DNA of 64,000 nucleotides from Takakia lepidozioides (GCA_030704615.1 CM060732.1:74815053-74879052); one strand, 5' to 3'; positions 46,501-58,885 are shown, numbered from the stretch's first letter. Numbers and translations are program-made. Notes: generated by a model not told the origin, from the sequence alone.

Positions 46501-49500
46501 GAGCGTCTCTCTCTTCAAACTAAAGCCCTGGTGGGTGTGAACCCCACAAAAAGCTCTGGGAGGGTTAATCTCCCCGAGGGTCAATGGCTGTAAGGCTATG
46601 GCAAGCCAATGTTTGCATGGAACGGCATGAGGACATTACCTCTTTTAAACTTTCCTAAAGCCTTGGCCCTGTCAGGGTCTAATTGCTGGGCAGCTCAGAC
46701 ACAGCAGATGGATGCTTGTGTGAAGGGTTTTCTAGAGGAAATCTGGAAAGCCTGAACCAAGTGTTCATGCCAAGGTAATTACCACTACTGGAGTGAGCCC
46801 CTTCCAAAGGTAGTGTCTGTTGGCTCTCGCTCTGCCCTAACTGGGCACAGGGTCTCTCTTTCTCTCTCTCACACACACACACACAAGCTCACTCCCTCTC
46901 TTTTTTCCTTCTGTCTGTCCTTCTGTTTGTTACCTTTTTTTTCAGTCTGTTTTTACAACTGCTGCCAAACCAAGGATATTGTTGCTGTGATGGAATCAAT
47001 ATTTTCTTTCTAGCATCATTCCCTGGAATGGTCCGCTGTGTGTGAGACATATGACAATATCTCTGGGGAGACATCCATAAGTGGCTAGTCCTCTGCATCT
47101 TAGAGGGCTGCGATATCTGAAATTGGTGCCGACTCCCCTTTGTCTGATTGCCGGTTTTTGAACATTCGACATGCTCTGGGTTGAGGGTTTAGTGCAAGAC
47201 ACAATCAATGAGTATATTCTCTGATTATTCCTATTTTCAATGGCGTTTCTTATTCTGTAGTTGTTTGGTGGCTAGTTCAGCTGTGTAGTAGGCTCTTCTG
47301 CTGTTTGTATTCTGAGAAATATGGTGGAAATGACAGACAGAGCAGTGTTACATTATGCATACGCTGAGTTTGAGGAAGCTCGTGGTGGAATCAAGGTTTG
47401 TTTGTAATCATTCAGACACTGCTTTTAATGGGTGATAGCTGGTGTCCTGGGTGAGCGTTCATTGATAGTTGTGATTGCCCTATGCTTGCATGGTTTTACT
47501 TGTCCATTGGGCTTAAGGGAAACTCTGATACTCTCTACATGGGCATGTGCTGGCAGGATGCTAAAAGAGTGTATGAAGCACTCATAAGCAATGACAGTAC
47601 TGCAAATGCTCTAGCATACATTCAGGTATGCAGGTCATTGAGGATGTTTGGCTTTCCTGTTAATGGTTGTGCATGTAAATCGTCTGTATGTCTGGGTTTG
47701 GATGGTTGTTGTTGATATCTAATATTCTCAAGATTCTGCAGCTCAAAAGAGTTTTTTCTCTCTCAGTTTGTTAAGTTACCTTTTTCACAAGACAAGCTCT
47801 CCCTTGATTAGTTTCTTTAACAATTTCAAGACTGCTCTTCCAACTCTTGAAAGGTATATAGGTAGTGCTTCATCTTTTGGTCTTTCCAAATCATTTTAAT
47901 CCGTTTTTGAAGTCACAATTTAAGCTGACTTTAGACTGTCAGGTCCTTCTTTGTTCTTCTGCTGCATGTTCCTTTATTCTGCTGAAATTCTTTTTTGGCT
48001 TAGTCTCCCTGTTACATTGGAGAAAGACGATAGGCACTCAGTCTACCCACTGTAAGGAGCTGATGAAGTCAGGGGGGGGTTTTTGTAGCTATTCAAGAGA
48101 TCGTTAAATTGCCTTGTCCTCTGAGATTGACTATCTTAAATTCAAGGCTGAAGTCTTTTATTATTCTTTTTATGTTTGTTGTTCAATGTCCTTTCAAAGG
48201 GCAGTCACTGTTGCCTTGGATATTTCAATTGGGCCCCTTTAAAATGTGGAAGTCTAGAGTCTCCTCTTGCTTCATATTTGACGGTTTGGTTCAGTTCAGT
48301 TGATATGTGTTGTTTCTTTGTAGCTCAAAAAGCATTGATATAAGGTTCTTGCTATTTTTGTCGCCTTGATACATCTTTCTTTGGAGTTCAGTGCTGCCTT
48401 CAAGCAGCTCGATGACATGCAATCGATTGATGCAGTTGATGCGTTTTGTGAGGAGAACAGAAGGTGTTGATCCGGCCCGCAAAATCTTCTTGGAGGCTCG
48501 CAAGGCACCTGCATGCACCTATCATGTCTATGTGGCTTCTGCTATAATGGAACTCTGTGTTGACAAAGATCCCAAGGTAGAGCACCGATGACATAGTTTG
48601 ATCTTGGTGATCCAGGCTAGCAACAGGCATATGGGTAGCTCTCTTATACCACAATTAAGGCTTAGGAGTTCATCTATGTTGGGCTGGCATGTCCCACAGA
48701 TCACTATCCAGCTATGGTTTGCTAACTGGAGACTTTTGCCAGGGTAGACATCAACACCTGTCGCTTGCCTGAAGGTGTCCTGATTAAAGCAGTCCATATG
48801 AATCAGAAAGGAATATACTTCTTTTTGCCTCCTAGGTACTGGAAGGAGGTGCCTATTGCATCAGCCTGGATGTGCAAAGTAGGAACTTGCACCCTTGCAT
48901 GCAGACAGACAGCTGAATGTGGAGGGCATAGGAAAACAGGCGGTTGGCATGGGGGATGCAAAGAGAATTGCTTGCAGACTACAGTTTGAAGCTGTCACAT
49001 AGGAATTTTGGTAACCACAAATTTGACTTTGGGTACATTAATTTTATACGTGTATTCTCTGACATGGCAACAAAATCCCCAAAAATCTGTGTTCCTTGGA
49101 TTTTTTTCCATGTATGTACTTCCTTGGTGTGTACTTATTTCTCTTTGCTACTATTTTGAGCTTTTTGGCCTTTTGTTCTATGCAGGTTGCACGTAATATC
49201 TTTGAGTTGGGGCTTAAGAAGTACATTCATGAGCCAACTTATGTTCTAGAGTGAGTACACCAAAGACTTGAAGTTTTGTCATGTTTTGTCATGTAAATAC
49301 TGTAATCAATGGATTGGAGTCTGTTCGCTTTTTCTCTGTTCTCTTATGAGCAAAGTGACATAAATGGTGAAGTGTTACCCTCTGTTAGACATGCATTGGT
49401 AGCTTTTCTGATAATTCATCTGGCACAGGTATGCTGATTTTTTGTGTCGAATGAATGACGACCGAAATGTACGTGTACTTTTTGAGCGTGCTCTCAGTGT

Positions 49501-52500
49501 TCTTCCACCAGATGAGTCTGCTGAGGTGTGCAGCCTCCTTTCTTCCTTTTTCTCTTGTCAAAGTTGGGCATGTTGGAAAACCACTGGCATGTGGGCGGGC
49601 TAGGGATTGAACCTAGGACCTCCCCCATTCCGGTGGGGTGCTCTACTACTGAGCTACCCGTTCTCAAAGTGTCGCGCCTTGACACCTCCAACTCTCCCCC
49701 TCAAGGCATAGCCCTTATTGCTAATGCCCACCACCACAACCTTGGCTCTGACACCATGCTGGAAAATCACTGGCATGTGGTCGGGCTAGGGATTGAACCT
49801 AGGACCTCCCCCATTCCGGTGGGGTGCTCTACCACTGAGCTACCCGTCCTCTTCTGTTCTCAAAGTGTCGTGCAAGGGCTATAGCCTTGACACCTCCAAT
49901 ATATGCATTTAGTTCTCCAGAGATAACAAACCTAGAGGAGGTTGCTGATATCTCACAACCAATATTTAGCTGATTGCTCTCAAAGGCTGGTTCCTGTCCA
50001 AACATTTGCATGCTTCTGTTGCCTTTTGTGCGACCTGTGGCTTACAGAATTGTCTACTGAGACTGTCCTTGGGCACAAGATTAGAATGCATAATAACATT
50101 TATTCATTTTTTTGTTACCGTTTGAAAGAAATCCATGTTGCTGTCATACTAATGTGTGGGTGAGGCAGGTTTGGAACCGCTTCATGGCATTTGAGCAAAC
50201 CTATGGAGACCTTGCCAGCATACTAAAGGTACATTAGTGTGGTTGCTGTGGACATGATACGGTATCCTCTCAGTGTTGCTTTGTTTTACGTGGTCAGTAC
50301 TAGTTTGTTAGCCCTCTTTTGTACAAGTTCTCTATCAGCCTCAGTATGAAAGGGTAGGGACAGTCCTACTTGAGTGGAATTTGATGCTGAATAGATTCTA
50401 GGAGGACTGGAATGCTTCTTTGACGGACATGCAAATGCATCGCTAGATGTCTTCAGGGTCATTGTGTACTATTTGCTTTCCTTGTAAGACACAGATCACA
50501 TTCTACAATCACATGAAGTTTTTTCATGTGATCTGAACAGCATAAGGTGTTCCAGTTGACAAACTACAGTTGACTGGAGCAGGGGTTATAGTAATAATTG
50601 AAGCCACGGTGGAAAGCCAGTATGGCAGTTGTCCAGCTGCAAGCCTGCAGTTTTAACTCAATGACAAGGATGTACCTGATAACAAGCTTATCGCCACCAG
50701 GCAGGGGGCTAAAGACAACTTGTGATGTAAACTACAATGTTGTCACCTTTTCTCAGGGCTAACCAGCTCATGATGTATAACAGGTGGAGCAGAGAAGGAA
50801 GGAGGCCTTATCACAAACGACAGGGGAAGAGGGGGCTGCCTTCACAGAAAGTTCAGTTCAGCAGCTGATTGCTCGCTATCGCTTCCTTGACCTTTGGCCC
50901 TGCTCGCCATCTGACCTTGATCACATGGCCCGTCATCAGGTGCTCCTTTCCCTGTGCATCAAAAGACCAAATTGCTAATTCAAGCTGATTGGCATGCTGA
51001 TGATACTGAGTTGGATGGTTTTGTCCAAGTACTAAAGCTGGGGAAGGTCAATTCTCTCACAAATTTGTGGTGTGTGCCAACCAGATGACAGTGCAGAAGA
51101 CACCTGCTCCACATGGTATAAGTGTCTTACTTGGAGGTCAGGAGCCAGGACCAGCAGGTACTTTTTCAATCTGAACGTGCTATCTTCTTTTCTTTTATTT
51201 GTTTAGTTGGTTTCAGGTGTCCTTGGCGAAGTCCAGAGATATTCAGGACATCTTAAATCTGAAGAACTGATAAATATTTGTTGGTACAGCCATTGAGAAA
51301 ATCCCAGCAACAGCAGGAGCAGCACTAGGAGTGGTCGGTTCTCTGAATGTTGTTCGACCTGATATCTCTCATATGGTGCTGTATGACCCACGACAAGGCT
51401 TTGGTAACCCCTCATCATTTCATCTAATCTATCGGCTTATTTACTTTCTGTCACACATTGTTTTGGAATGTGAGAGTGCCTTCGCTGATTTGTGTTTCCA
51501 TCGGGTGCTGTCAGTAAATATGGTTTGATGTTGCAGGGGTTCCCCAACAGGGGCAAGGAATGGGTTCTATGCCCCCTCCTGCCAGGATGGGAGCAGGTAT
51601 GCCATATGGGCCTCCACTGCTGGGCTTGCGTCCACCTGCTCCACAGCTTTTACAGGGTCCACTTCCCCCTGGCATCGTTCCCCCTCCAGGTCCACAGGAA
51701 GTTCCCCTCAGACTTTTTGGCTTGTTCCATGTGAGGTGATTATGTTGTTCGTAGACAAAAACCTATATTTTTTTGGTATCTTGAGATGCAGCCATACGTT
51801 GTCAGTCATGCATCTCACTGAAGAGTCCCATGCTATTCCCAATGTGTTCTCATTGCAGCAACTATGCAGAATGACTTCATATTGCTGGTTCCAGTTTGTG
51901 CTGGTCATATTACTGTTATTGATGTGCCTATAATGTGAAATCCTCCAGGCTTGCAAACCCTAAAACATCGAGCCCTCTCGACTCAATGTGATGTGATCTT
52001 ATTGGGAACGGCTTTCCATCCGAGTGGTTTTAGTATTACAGCTCCAGCTCAGAACCAGCTCAGCAGTTGGCTCGCCCAATCTAACATTTTGCTAAAACTG
52101 AAACTGGGTTCATAAGCCCTTGGCAGATGCCTTTCTGTGCTGGAACAATCCTACAATCCTGTTAAAATTTGATATTATTCTTGATTTGAACTCCAAGACA
52201 AGGAATTGTATAGACAGATCTGCAGAATCCCGAATGACTTTGCCACAAGTTTGCATTTCGAGCTAGTGAGTGGTTTACTTGGGATGAAGCCCCACAAGCT
52301 GCAGAACTTTCTTTCCAGCATGACAGAAGAGGGATGTGACTGGGTGTGGCAGGTGCAGGGCCAATACCAGGCAGTGGAGGGATGCCAGGGCTCTCTCTTC
52401 CTCTGCAGCAGATTCGCCCACCACCTGCGCCTCCACGCCCACCACCCCTGCCCCCTGGGCGTCCTCCAGGGGATGCAGCTCTAACTTTGAAGACCATTGA

Positions 52501-53380
52501 AGATGCCCTCAAGCATCTGCCCTCTTCTGTTGGCTCTTTTCTCAGCCGCCTTCCTGCAGTTAGTGGTATGTGATGTTTGCTGATTTTACGAGGAGAGGAA
52601 GGCACACGTAGGTCTTGTGACAGTGAAGTCAGAGTGCCTGGTGGTTTCTTTGTTAGATTTGTGTGGTTTAAGACAAGTGAAAACATTTGGTTTCATGCAC
52701 TCAGAATCCAGTCTGTGAGGCCAACTACTGATAAGTGTTATGACGGGTGTATACACAGGTCCTTTTCCAGATGCAGAAGTGGTAATATCAGTGTTATTAC
52801 AGACTGATTGGCCACCAGTTGTGGAAGACGGTGCTGTCCAGGCTGTATCCAGGTCTGGCAGCCCTCCGGGTGCAGGGGATGTGAGTGCCTGGAGTAAAAG
52901 CCAATCTGGGCTCCATCCATCGGCCAGGTCTTCCAATTCCAATACCCAATCAGCCCCAGATGCCCTGGCCTCTGGCGGATTTACTTCTCGACCTTCTCGC
53001 CAACATCAAACCTCAAAACGCAAAGATCCTGAAAGTAAGTGTGCACTGCCTTTTGAAGCTCTTAGATGGGCAACAATGTATTCTTGCCTAATTTTTTTCT
53101 TCCATTTTTCTTAAGAGGACAGAAATAAACCTACTGTGCTTCCAAGTTTTAGATTTCCAAATTGGGAGTTGTGAAGAGACAACTGCTAAGTGAATCACAT
53201 GCATGGCCAGGGATTGAAGAGGATGAGGATGTCCCTGTTACACAGAACAGGCCACCGCCCCGAGATGTCTTCCGATTGCGACAGCTGCAGCGAGCACGGG
53301 TTGGGACATCCATGCAATCCGGATCTACCTCAGGGGGCAGTGGGGCACTTAGTGGGGATCGATCTGGAAGCTCTGAGTAG
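37516..53380 (+). CDS. CSTF77: Cleavage stimulation factor subunit 77 (CSTF77), 24 exons
   Basis: The spliced model is 37516-37668, 37826-37903, 39016-39078, 39287-39396, 40463-40563, 41439-41500, 42209-42349, 42721-42849, 43756-43802, 44071-44134, 44336-44456, 47337-47395, 47557-47625, 48436-48576, 49186-49250, 49429-49525, 50169-50228, 50784-50939, 51085-51157, 51290-51403, 51537-51689, 52353-52565, 52759-53034 and 53169-53380. Phases agree throughout and the sum is 2,757 bp, or 918 residues. Residues 1-51 are a disordered leader. About 55-572 are HAT repeats with strong match to plant CSTF77 (NPYDVEAWTLLCNEA, FSRCLLHCLNVDLW, QRALKALP). About 573-755 are Gly/Pro-rich. The last exon has PRDVFRLRQLQRAR, the CstF64-binding 'monkeytail' region. 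The protein scaffolds CstF for pre-mRNA 3'-end cleavage. It is longer than the roughly 720-residue animal form, mainly at both ends. The start is the only ATG after the upstream in-frame stop. A short missed exon between exons 18 and 19 is possible. Confidence 0.93.
44580..46900 (+). mobile_element. LINE-derived repeats in CSTF77 intron 11
   Basis: The 2.9-kb intron holds an open 394-codon frame (44688-45872) from the 3' part of a LINE protein: 'RPALEYGSAIW', 'SKTANVAVRGEFGIPSLSSRR', 'ILDDLKGLPTLGTRLK', then CPLCGQ...HCPGFSHQ. The 3' piece is repeated in decayed form at about 45715-46150 and 46640-46880, giving three degenerate tandem segments. A (CT)n(CA)n microsatellite follows at 46855-46885. 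The LINE has the same orientation as the host gene. It is probably the same family as at 21.6 and 28.5 kb. Confidence 0.8.
49567..49690 (-). mobile_element. tRNA-derived SINE, copy 1, in CSTF77 intron 16
   Basis: Read on the minus strand the core is GGGTAGCTCAGTAGTAGAGC (A box), then GGTCCTAGGTTCAATCCC (B box) after a CCCCACCGGAATGGGGG stem-loop, as in a tRNA. It is highly similar to the copy about 190 bp to the right. Confidence 0.72.
49755..49883 (-). mobile_element. tRNA-derived SINE, copy 2, in CSTF77 intron 16
   Basis: Same core as copy 1: GTAGCTCAGTGGTAGAGC and GGTTCAATCCC on the minus strand. The flanking TTGACACCTCCAA and TCAAAGTGTCG are shared too, so the two could be a duplication of one insertion. 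Confidence 0.72.
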
Positions 53381-54200
53381 CCACTGGAATATGTTTAGCT
53401 GTAGAACTGCTCAGGACAAGGATCTAAGTTAACTTTGGGATAGCCAAGGAATGTGACCATGGTTGGCAACAAGTTGGGAGCAAAAAGGGACCTTTCCTGG
53501 TCAGATTATTGTTATACAAATGGTGGTGGATCCGGTATGCAATGAAATGATATGAAGTTCCAAATGGAGAAGGTCCTCTGGATGGAAAAGCATGTGCAAG
53601 ACAAGGAGCAGTGAGTCCTTCGTCATTGATTGTCTTCTCTGCATGAATAGATGACAATTTGAGCGAATTTCCTTCCTTCTCTGTACTCTGTGACCCTATT
53701 TCTTGTGAGCCTTGCCATCTGTTTAAGATCTGTTCAAGGCTCTACTTGGCCCTTGGAAGGTCACCTGTTCTCAAACTCTCCTGAGTTTGAAGGCAAGGGG
53801 TCCTGGTTGTGGTTAACCCTTAATGTCCTGACAGACCAGATTATTGTCGCCGGTCAATTCTTAACAGCCCATACCTGCCTGTGGTTCCGATCTGAAGCAA
53901 AATTATTCAAATAACACAGTAGCACTTGCCAAAGGGTCCCAAAGGGTGGGATCCAGGGGTCTTAGACACCGCATGTGGAGAAAGCTTGTGGACCCCTAAA
54001 TCACATCAACACTTGTGATGCTCAAGATTAGAGCAAGTACCAGATGCTCCTTTCCTCAACCGGTTAAGCTAGTTGGGGCTGAGTAGCAGGTAGGATAAGC
54101 ATGCAAAGCCGGAAAGGATGGGATTTATGGCCAAGGAACCTCTAGGTAGATGCTCCCCAAAGACTATCTTCAACGCACAAATGTCCCTGTTCGTGTCAGG
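53381..54200. other. 3' flank of CSTF77
   Basis: The 3' UTR should lie in the first few hundred bases. No AATAAA is obvious. The rest has no gene or repeat I can support. Confidence 0.35.
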
Positions 54201-54201
54201 T

Positions 54202-54307
54202 CTCTCTTGTGTACAGCAACACACTTGTACAACTTAACCATCACAAAATACCCCCTCTCTTGTGTACAGCAACACACTTGTACAACTTAACCATCACAAA
54301 ATACCCC
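54202..54307 (+). repeat. 53-bp tandem duplication, exact by eye
   Basis: Two adjacent copies starting CTCTCTTGTGTACAGCAACA at 54202 and 54255 show no difference that I can find. Confidence 0.92.
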
Positions 54308-55330
54308 CGATTGAAACTCTTTGTATAAAGCTAAACTGGAAATCCAATCAGCACCATGCGGCAAGACTCTATTGGTTAGAGTACAAGTCACCATGTAAGG
54401 GTACACCAAAGGTAAAGTTAAAGTATGACGCCTCCCGAAGGGAGCGTAACTTATGGTGTCACTTCACCCACCAAAGGTACTCCTTATTACAAAAAATTAT
54501 CTAACAACTCTATACACAAAATATCGTCAAACAAAAAAAATTCATCCCCTAAGCCATCTCCGTCGCCCAAGTATCGAGCATGCTTTTGTACAACAGAGAC
54601 CCACCATGTTACAACTAGTGTTTGTATGGTATCAACATTTTGGGATACCAGGCTGGTCCTGGTATATGGGTGGCTCTGAAAATGACATACCAACGGAACA
54701 TTGGTACTAGGGATATTTATCAAGTTAGATACCAGTCTGGTAAGGGTATTGAGAAATTTTTAATCACCTAAGCAATGGTATCAATAGAAATGTGCCTAAG
54801 TAATACCAGCTGGTATATATACTGGGATCTGGTATCAAACAAGCCTTCAATTGACTTAAAAAACACTTGATGAGTGTATCATACATGAACAGCACAACTG
54901 CACATGAAAAATGATCTCATTGCCACCGACTACAAACTTCATATCATACTTTATTGCAAATCAATGTTGCATGCACATTTGCTCTCAAGGCCCAATTTGT
55001 GGGCTGAAAATTTTCCATGCATGAATAATTTGGTTTGAGACACCCCAAGGACCTGAGACTTGTCTCCTTTAGACCATATTAACACTCTTCCCTACTTCCC
55101 ATCAACAAGGATTGATAACTCACCTTTGGAAGGTGAATGGCTAGAAGGTGGATGGTCACCATAGTGGAAGTGGAAGTGACCAAGTAGGACTTTCTAGAGA
55201 CCTTCTTGTACAAGCTCGGGGGTGAAGCCACTAGTCTAAGTGTAAGAGTATGATGGTGGCTTCTATGGTTGGGAGGAGAGCTTTAGTTTTAGCTTTAGTC
55301 TAATATTTTAGTTCTTGTTCATGTTCTTGC
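54308..55330. other. Non-coding; TACCAG/CTGGTA inverted motifs at 54595-54850
   Basis: GGTATC, GATACCAG, CTGGTAT and the palindrome ATACCAGCTGGTAT (54802-54815) recur in both orientations within about 250 bp. Such an AT-containing, self-complementary stretch may be a MITE, but matching ends were not found. The remainder has no gene. Confidence 0.35.
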
Positions 55331-56160
55331 TCAATTCTAACAATGTTAGGTCAGTCCTGTTTAGGATTCACTCAGACCATGATGTCTGAGGCCCGGAAAG
55401 CATGGCAGGTGTTGGGAACAGCTTCTAGCAAATGCGGAGATCGACGCAGAGCACAGCTCTTCACAGAATTTGATAGTTCATGGGGAAAAGGAGGTCGTAT
55501 TTGCACTAGAGAATCGGACTCTCAAGTGTTATGGAAGGACGAGATCCCCTCAAGTTGGCAGCTCCCGTAGCTCCCTACGCTCCCCACGCATTGGCAAAGA
55601 CTCATATGTCAATTGGAAGCACCGTGGTAATTCTCAGAGGCAGACTAGATCTCGGGTGCAACTTTTTTATAGCAGCTTAGAGGCTCAGTAGTGTAGATTG
55701 GCAGATCTACTCTTACTTAGCTTGTTGCTGGGGGTTGGCTTCGGTGCCTCCTTGGGCCACCCTGTGGGTAGTTTTTTTTTGGCTACCCTATCACGTTTTC
55801 TGGTTTGTTCTCCTTTTGTCGCAGCTCTGCTAGTACACAGCCGTTTTGCAGATGCTAGGTTCTCTTGTCTTTGATCCATTCCGTATGGCCTTCACTGTTC
55901 GCCTCTGTTCTTGAACAACGTGATGGAGGTCTGCTGCCTTCTGGCTTTTGTGGATTCTGAGTTCTTTTGCTAGTGGACCAGTTGAAGGAGGCAGAAAAGC
56001 TGCGAAGTGTTGCCGAACAGAGGGTAGAGACACTGAATGACCAGGTCAGTGAGACTACGATACCTAGCTCCTGTCTATGTTGCTTTTCAGTTGCAGCCAA
56101 GTCCAAGTCCATTGGAAGCAATGAAGGTATTTGAAGATAGTTACATTAAAGAAAGGTCAC
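55331..56160 (+). other. Coding-like fragments of unknown origin
   Basis: A basic frame at 55470-55688 and a possible small exon at 55982-56043 (coiled-coil-like KLRSVAEQRVETLNDQ between an AG and a GT) read like protein. No domain or full gene can be built, so they may be remnants of captured genes or of a retroelement. Confidence 0.25.
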
Positions 56161-56358
56161 TAGACAACATTGTAGCTCTCCACAGCATTTTTTCGTAATT
56201 AACTAAAGACTACTCTAGTAACCATATTCTTGCTTGTGGAAGTACTTCTAGTTGCTTCATCGCTAGCAAGCTCATCTGCTTGCTGCTAGATTGTTCAGTC
56301 TAGTTTCTTCCTGGTCAACCCGTGTTGGGCGGTTATCAGGTTTTCGTGAGCTCCTCCG

Positions 56359-56947
56359 GTGCAGGTCCTTTGCCAATTGCCCCTTCTGTAGAACCTCCGG
56401 AGGCGGTTAAATGGACAAAAGAAAAAATTAAATAACCTGCCAGAGGCGGTTCTTTGATGTTTTCAAAAAACCCGGTTAAGTTCAATTCCGGTTATTAAAG
56501 ACCTTTGCACAGGCGGTTTTTTGAACCAGTTCTAGAAGTTCAATATACTTCATAACCTGTAGATAACCGGCGGTCCTTAAAACGGTTATATTGCGGTCAT
56601 TTAAATGAACTATTTATAAGATAAAAATTTACATATATTGAAATGATGAAAATATTAAATAAGTGACAAGCAGGGATAGACCAAGCCATGCAAGATGGTT
56701 AGCCCTTGAAACTGGATCATCCCGATGATCAATAATGGACATCTTAGTTATCAGATTGGTGTCACATTAATCTTAGCAAGGGTATATGCTGACACTATTT
56801 ATTGATAACTGGGTCATTTTTTAAGGCCATGGCCAGATACCAATAAATAAAAAACCAAACTTGCTCGCCGGTTCTCGAAGCCCGCCGGTTATCTCAACCC
56901 CTAGCCTCCGCTGGATCTGTTTATATCCGGTTTTTTTATTTTTGCAC
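56359..56947. mobile_element. Possible small hAT-like insertion, 589 bp
   Basis: CTCCTCCG is repeated directly at both sides (56351-56358 and 56948-56955), an 8-bp duplication length used by hAT elements. The ends share only GTGCA as inverted repeat. The interior has several (G)GCGGTT/AACCGGCGG motifs in both orientations and no coding. The call depends on a short, low-complexity direct repeat. Confidence 0.35.
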
Positions 56948-57186
56948 CTCCTCCGGATATATGAAGATAATAGGAATAATGTAAGAACTTAATGCAAGCG
57001 CGTCAGGACGGTCCAACCCTGACACCCGTACCGCCGGTTCTTCGCCTCCGGCAGACATCGAAAGGCAGCCGGCTGGGCTTGGTCAATCCCTCCCCACCCC
57101 CGCCCTCATCCCATCGGCGTCGTCGCCCCCTGCGTCGTCGTTCTGCGACACCAGTCCGCTGCTTCCAGCAGTCCGCCAGTTCCCTG

Positions 57187-58850
57187 TAACCCCCGCTCCG
57201 GGTTCAACCATCACCCCCATGTAACCCTCTGTAACCCATATAACCCCATGACCCTCTGTAACCCTCACCACCATGTAACCCTCTGTAACCCATGTAACCC
57301 TCTATAACATCGCAGAGTGTCACCCCCACCCCTATGTAACCCTCACTACATGTAACCCTCTGTAACCCTCTATAACACCGCAGAGTGTCACCCCCACCCC
57401 TATAAAACCCTCACTACATGTAACCCTCTGTAACACTTTGCAACCCATGTAACCCTATGTAACCCTCTGTAACCCATGTAACCCTCTGTAACACCGCAGA
57501 GTGTAACCCTCACTCCATGTAACCCTCTATAACCCTTTGTAACCCATGTAATCCTCTGTGACCCTTTGTAACCCATGTAACCCTCTGTGACCCTTTGTAA
57601 CCCTCACCACCATGTAACCCTCTGTAACACCGCAGAGTGTCACCCTCACCCGTATGTAACCCTCACTCCATGTAACCCTCTCTGACCCTCTGTAACCCTC
57701 ACCACCATGTAACCCTCTGTAACCCATGTAACCCTCTGTGACCCTCTATATCCCTCACCAGGTGTAACCCTTACCACCATGTAACCCTCTGTAACACCGC
57801 AGAGTGTCACCCTCGCCACCATGTAATCCTCCGTAACCCTCATAAACCCTCTGTGACACCGCAGAGTGTCACCCTCATCCCATGTAACCCTCACTCCATG
57901 TAACCCTCACAAACCCTCTGTGGCTCTGTAACCCATGTAACCCTCTGTGACCCTTTGTAACCCTCACCACCATATAACCCTCTGTAACACCGCAGAGTGT
58001 CACCCTCACCCCTATGTAACCCTCATTCCATGTAACCCTCTCTGACCCCCTGTAACCTTCACCACCATGTAACCCTCTGTAACCCATGTAACCCTGTGTG
58101 ACCCTCTATATCCCTCACCAGGTGTAACCCTTACCACCATGTAACCCTCTGTAACACCGCAGAGTGTCACCCTCGCCACCATGTAACCCTCACTCCATGT
58201 AACCCTCACAAACCCTCTGTGGCTCTGTAACCATGTAACCCTCTGTAACACCGCAGAGTGTCGCCCTCACCCCTTATGTAACCCTCACTCCATGTAACCC
58301 TCTGTAACCCATGTAACCCTCTGTGACCCTTTGTAACCATCACCACCATGTAACCCTCTGTAACACCGCAGAGTGTCACCCTCACCCCTATGTAACCCTC
58401 ATTCCATGTAACCCTCTCTGACCCTCTGTAACCCTCACCACCATGTAACCCTCTGTAACCCATGTAACCCTCTATGACCCTCTATATCCCTCACCAGGTG
58501 TAACCCTTACCACCATGTAACCCTCTGTAACACCACAGAGTGTCACCCTCGCCACCATGTAACCCTCACTCCATATAACCCTCACAAACCCTCTGTGGCT
58601 CTGTAACCTATGTAACCCTATGTAACACCGCAGAGTGTCGCCCTCACCCCTTATGTAACCCTCACTCCATGTAACCCTCTATAACCCATGTAACCCTCTG
58701 TGACCCTTTGTAACCCTCACCACCATGTAACCTTCTGTAACACCGCAGAGTGTCACCCTCACCCCTATGTAACCCTCACTTCCTGTAACCCTCTCTGACC
58801 CTCTGTAACCCTCACCACCATGTAACCCTCTGTAACACCGCCACGTGTAC
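57187..58850 (+). repeat. TGTAACCCTC minisatellite array with higher-order structure
   Basis: The array is made of units close to TGTAACCCTC, with interspersed ACCGCAGAGTGTCACCCTC blocks and CCTCACCACCA/CTCACTCCA spacers. Longer periods are visible: GTGGCTCTGTAACC recurs near 57920, 58220 and 58596, and CCAGGTGTAACCC near 57760, 58120 and 58494, so a unit of about 300-375 bp is repeated. The minus strand stays open over long stretches with a GYRGLHGGEGYRG-like translation, a by-product of the period. Confidence 0.93.
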
Positions 58851-58885
58851 ATCATACACGTGTAAACTATCCGCCGGCCGAATGG

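Noticed and set aside
54595-54850. Defined MITE
   Set aside because: Inverted TACCAG/CTGGTA motifs are present, but I could not find matching ends or a target duplication.
57527-58463. Minus-strand protein with GYRGLHGGEGYRG repeats
   Set aside because: The open frames follow the repeat period, begin and end at random and have no supporting splice or start signals.
57190-58850. Telomere or telomere-like repeat
   Set aside because: The unit is TGTAACCCTC with spacers, not a TTTAGGG or TTAGGG tandem. The same motif is scattered inside two transposon copies.
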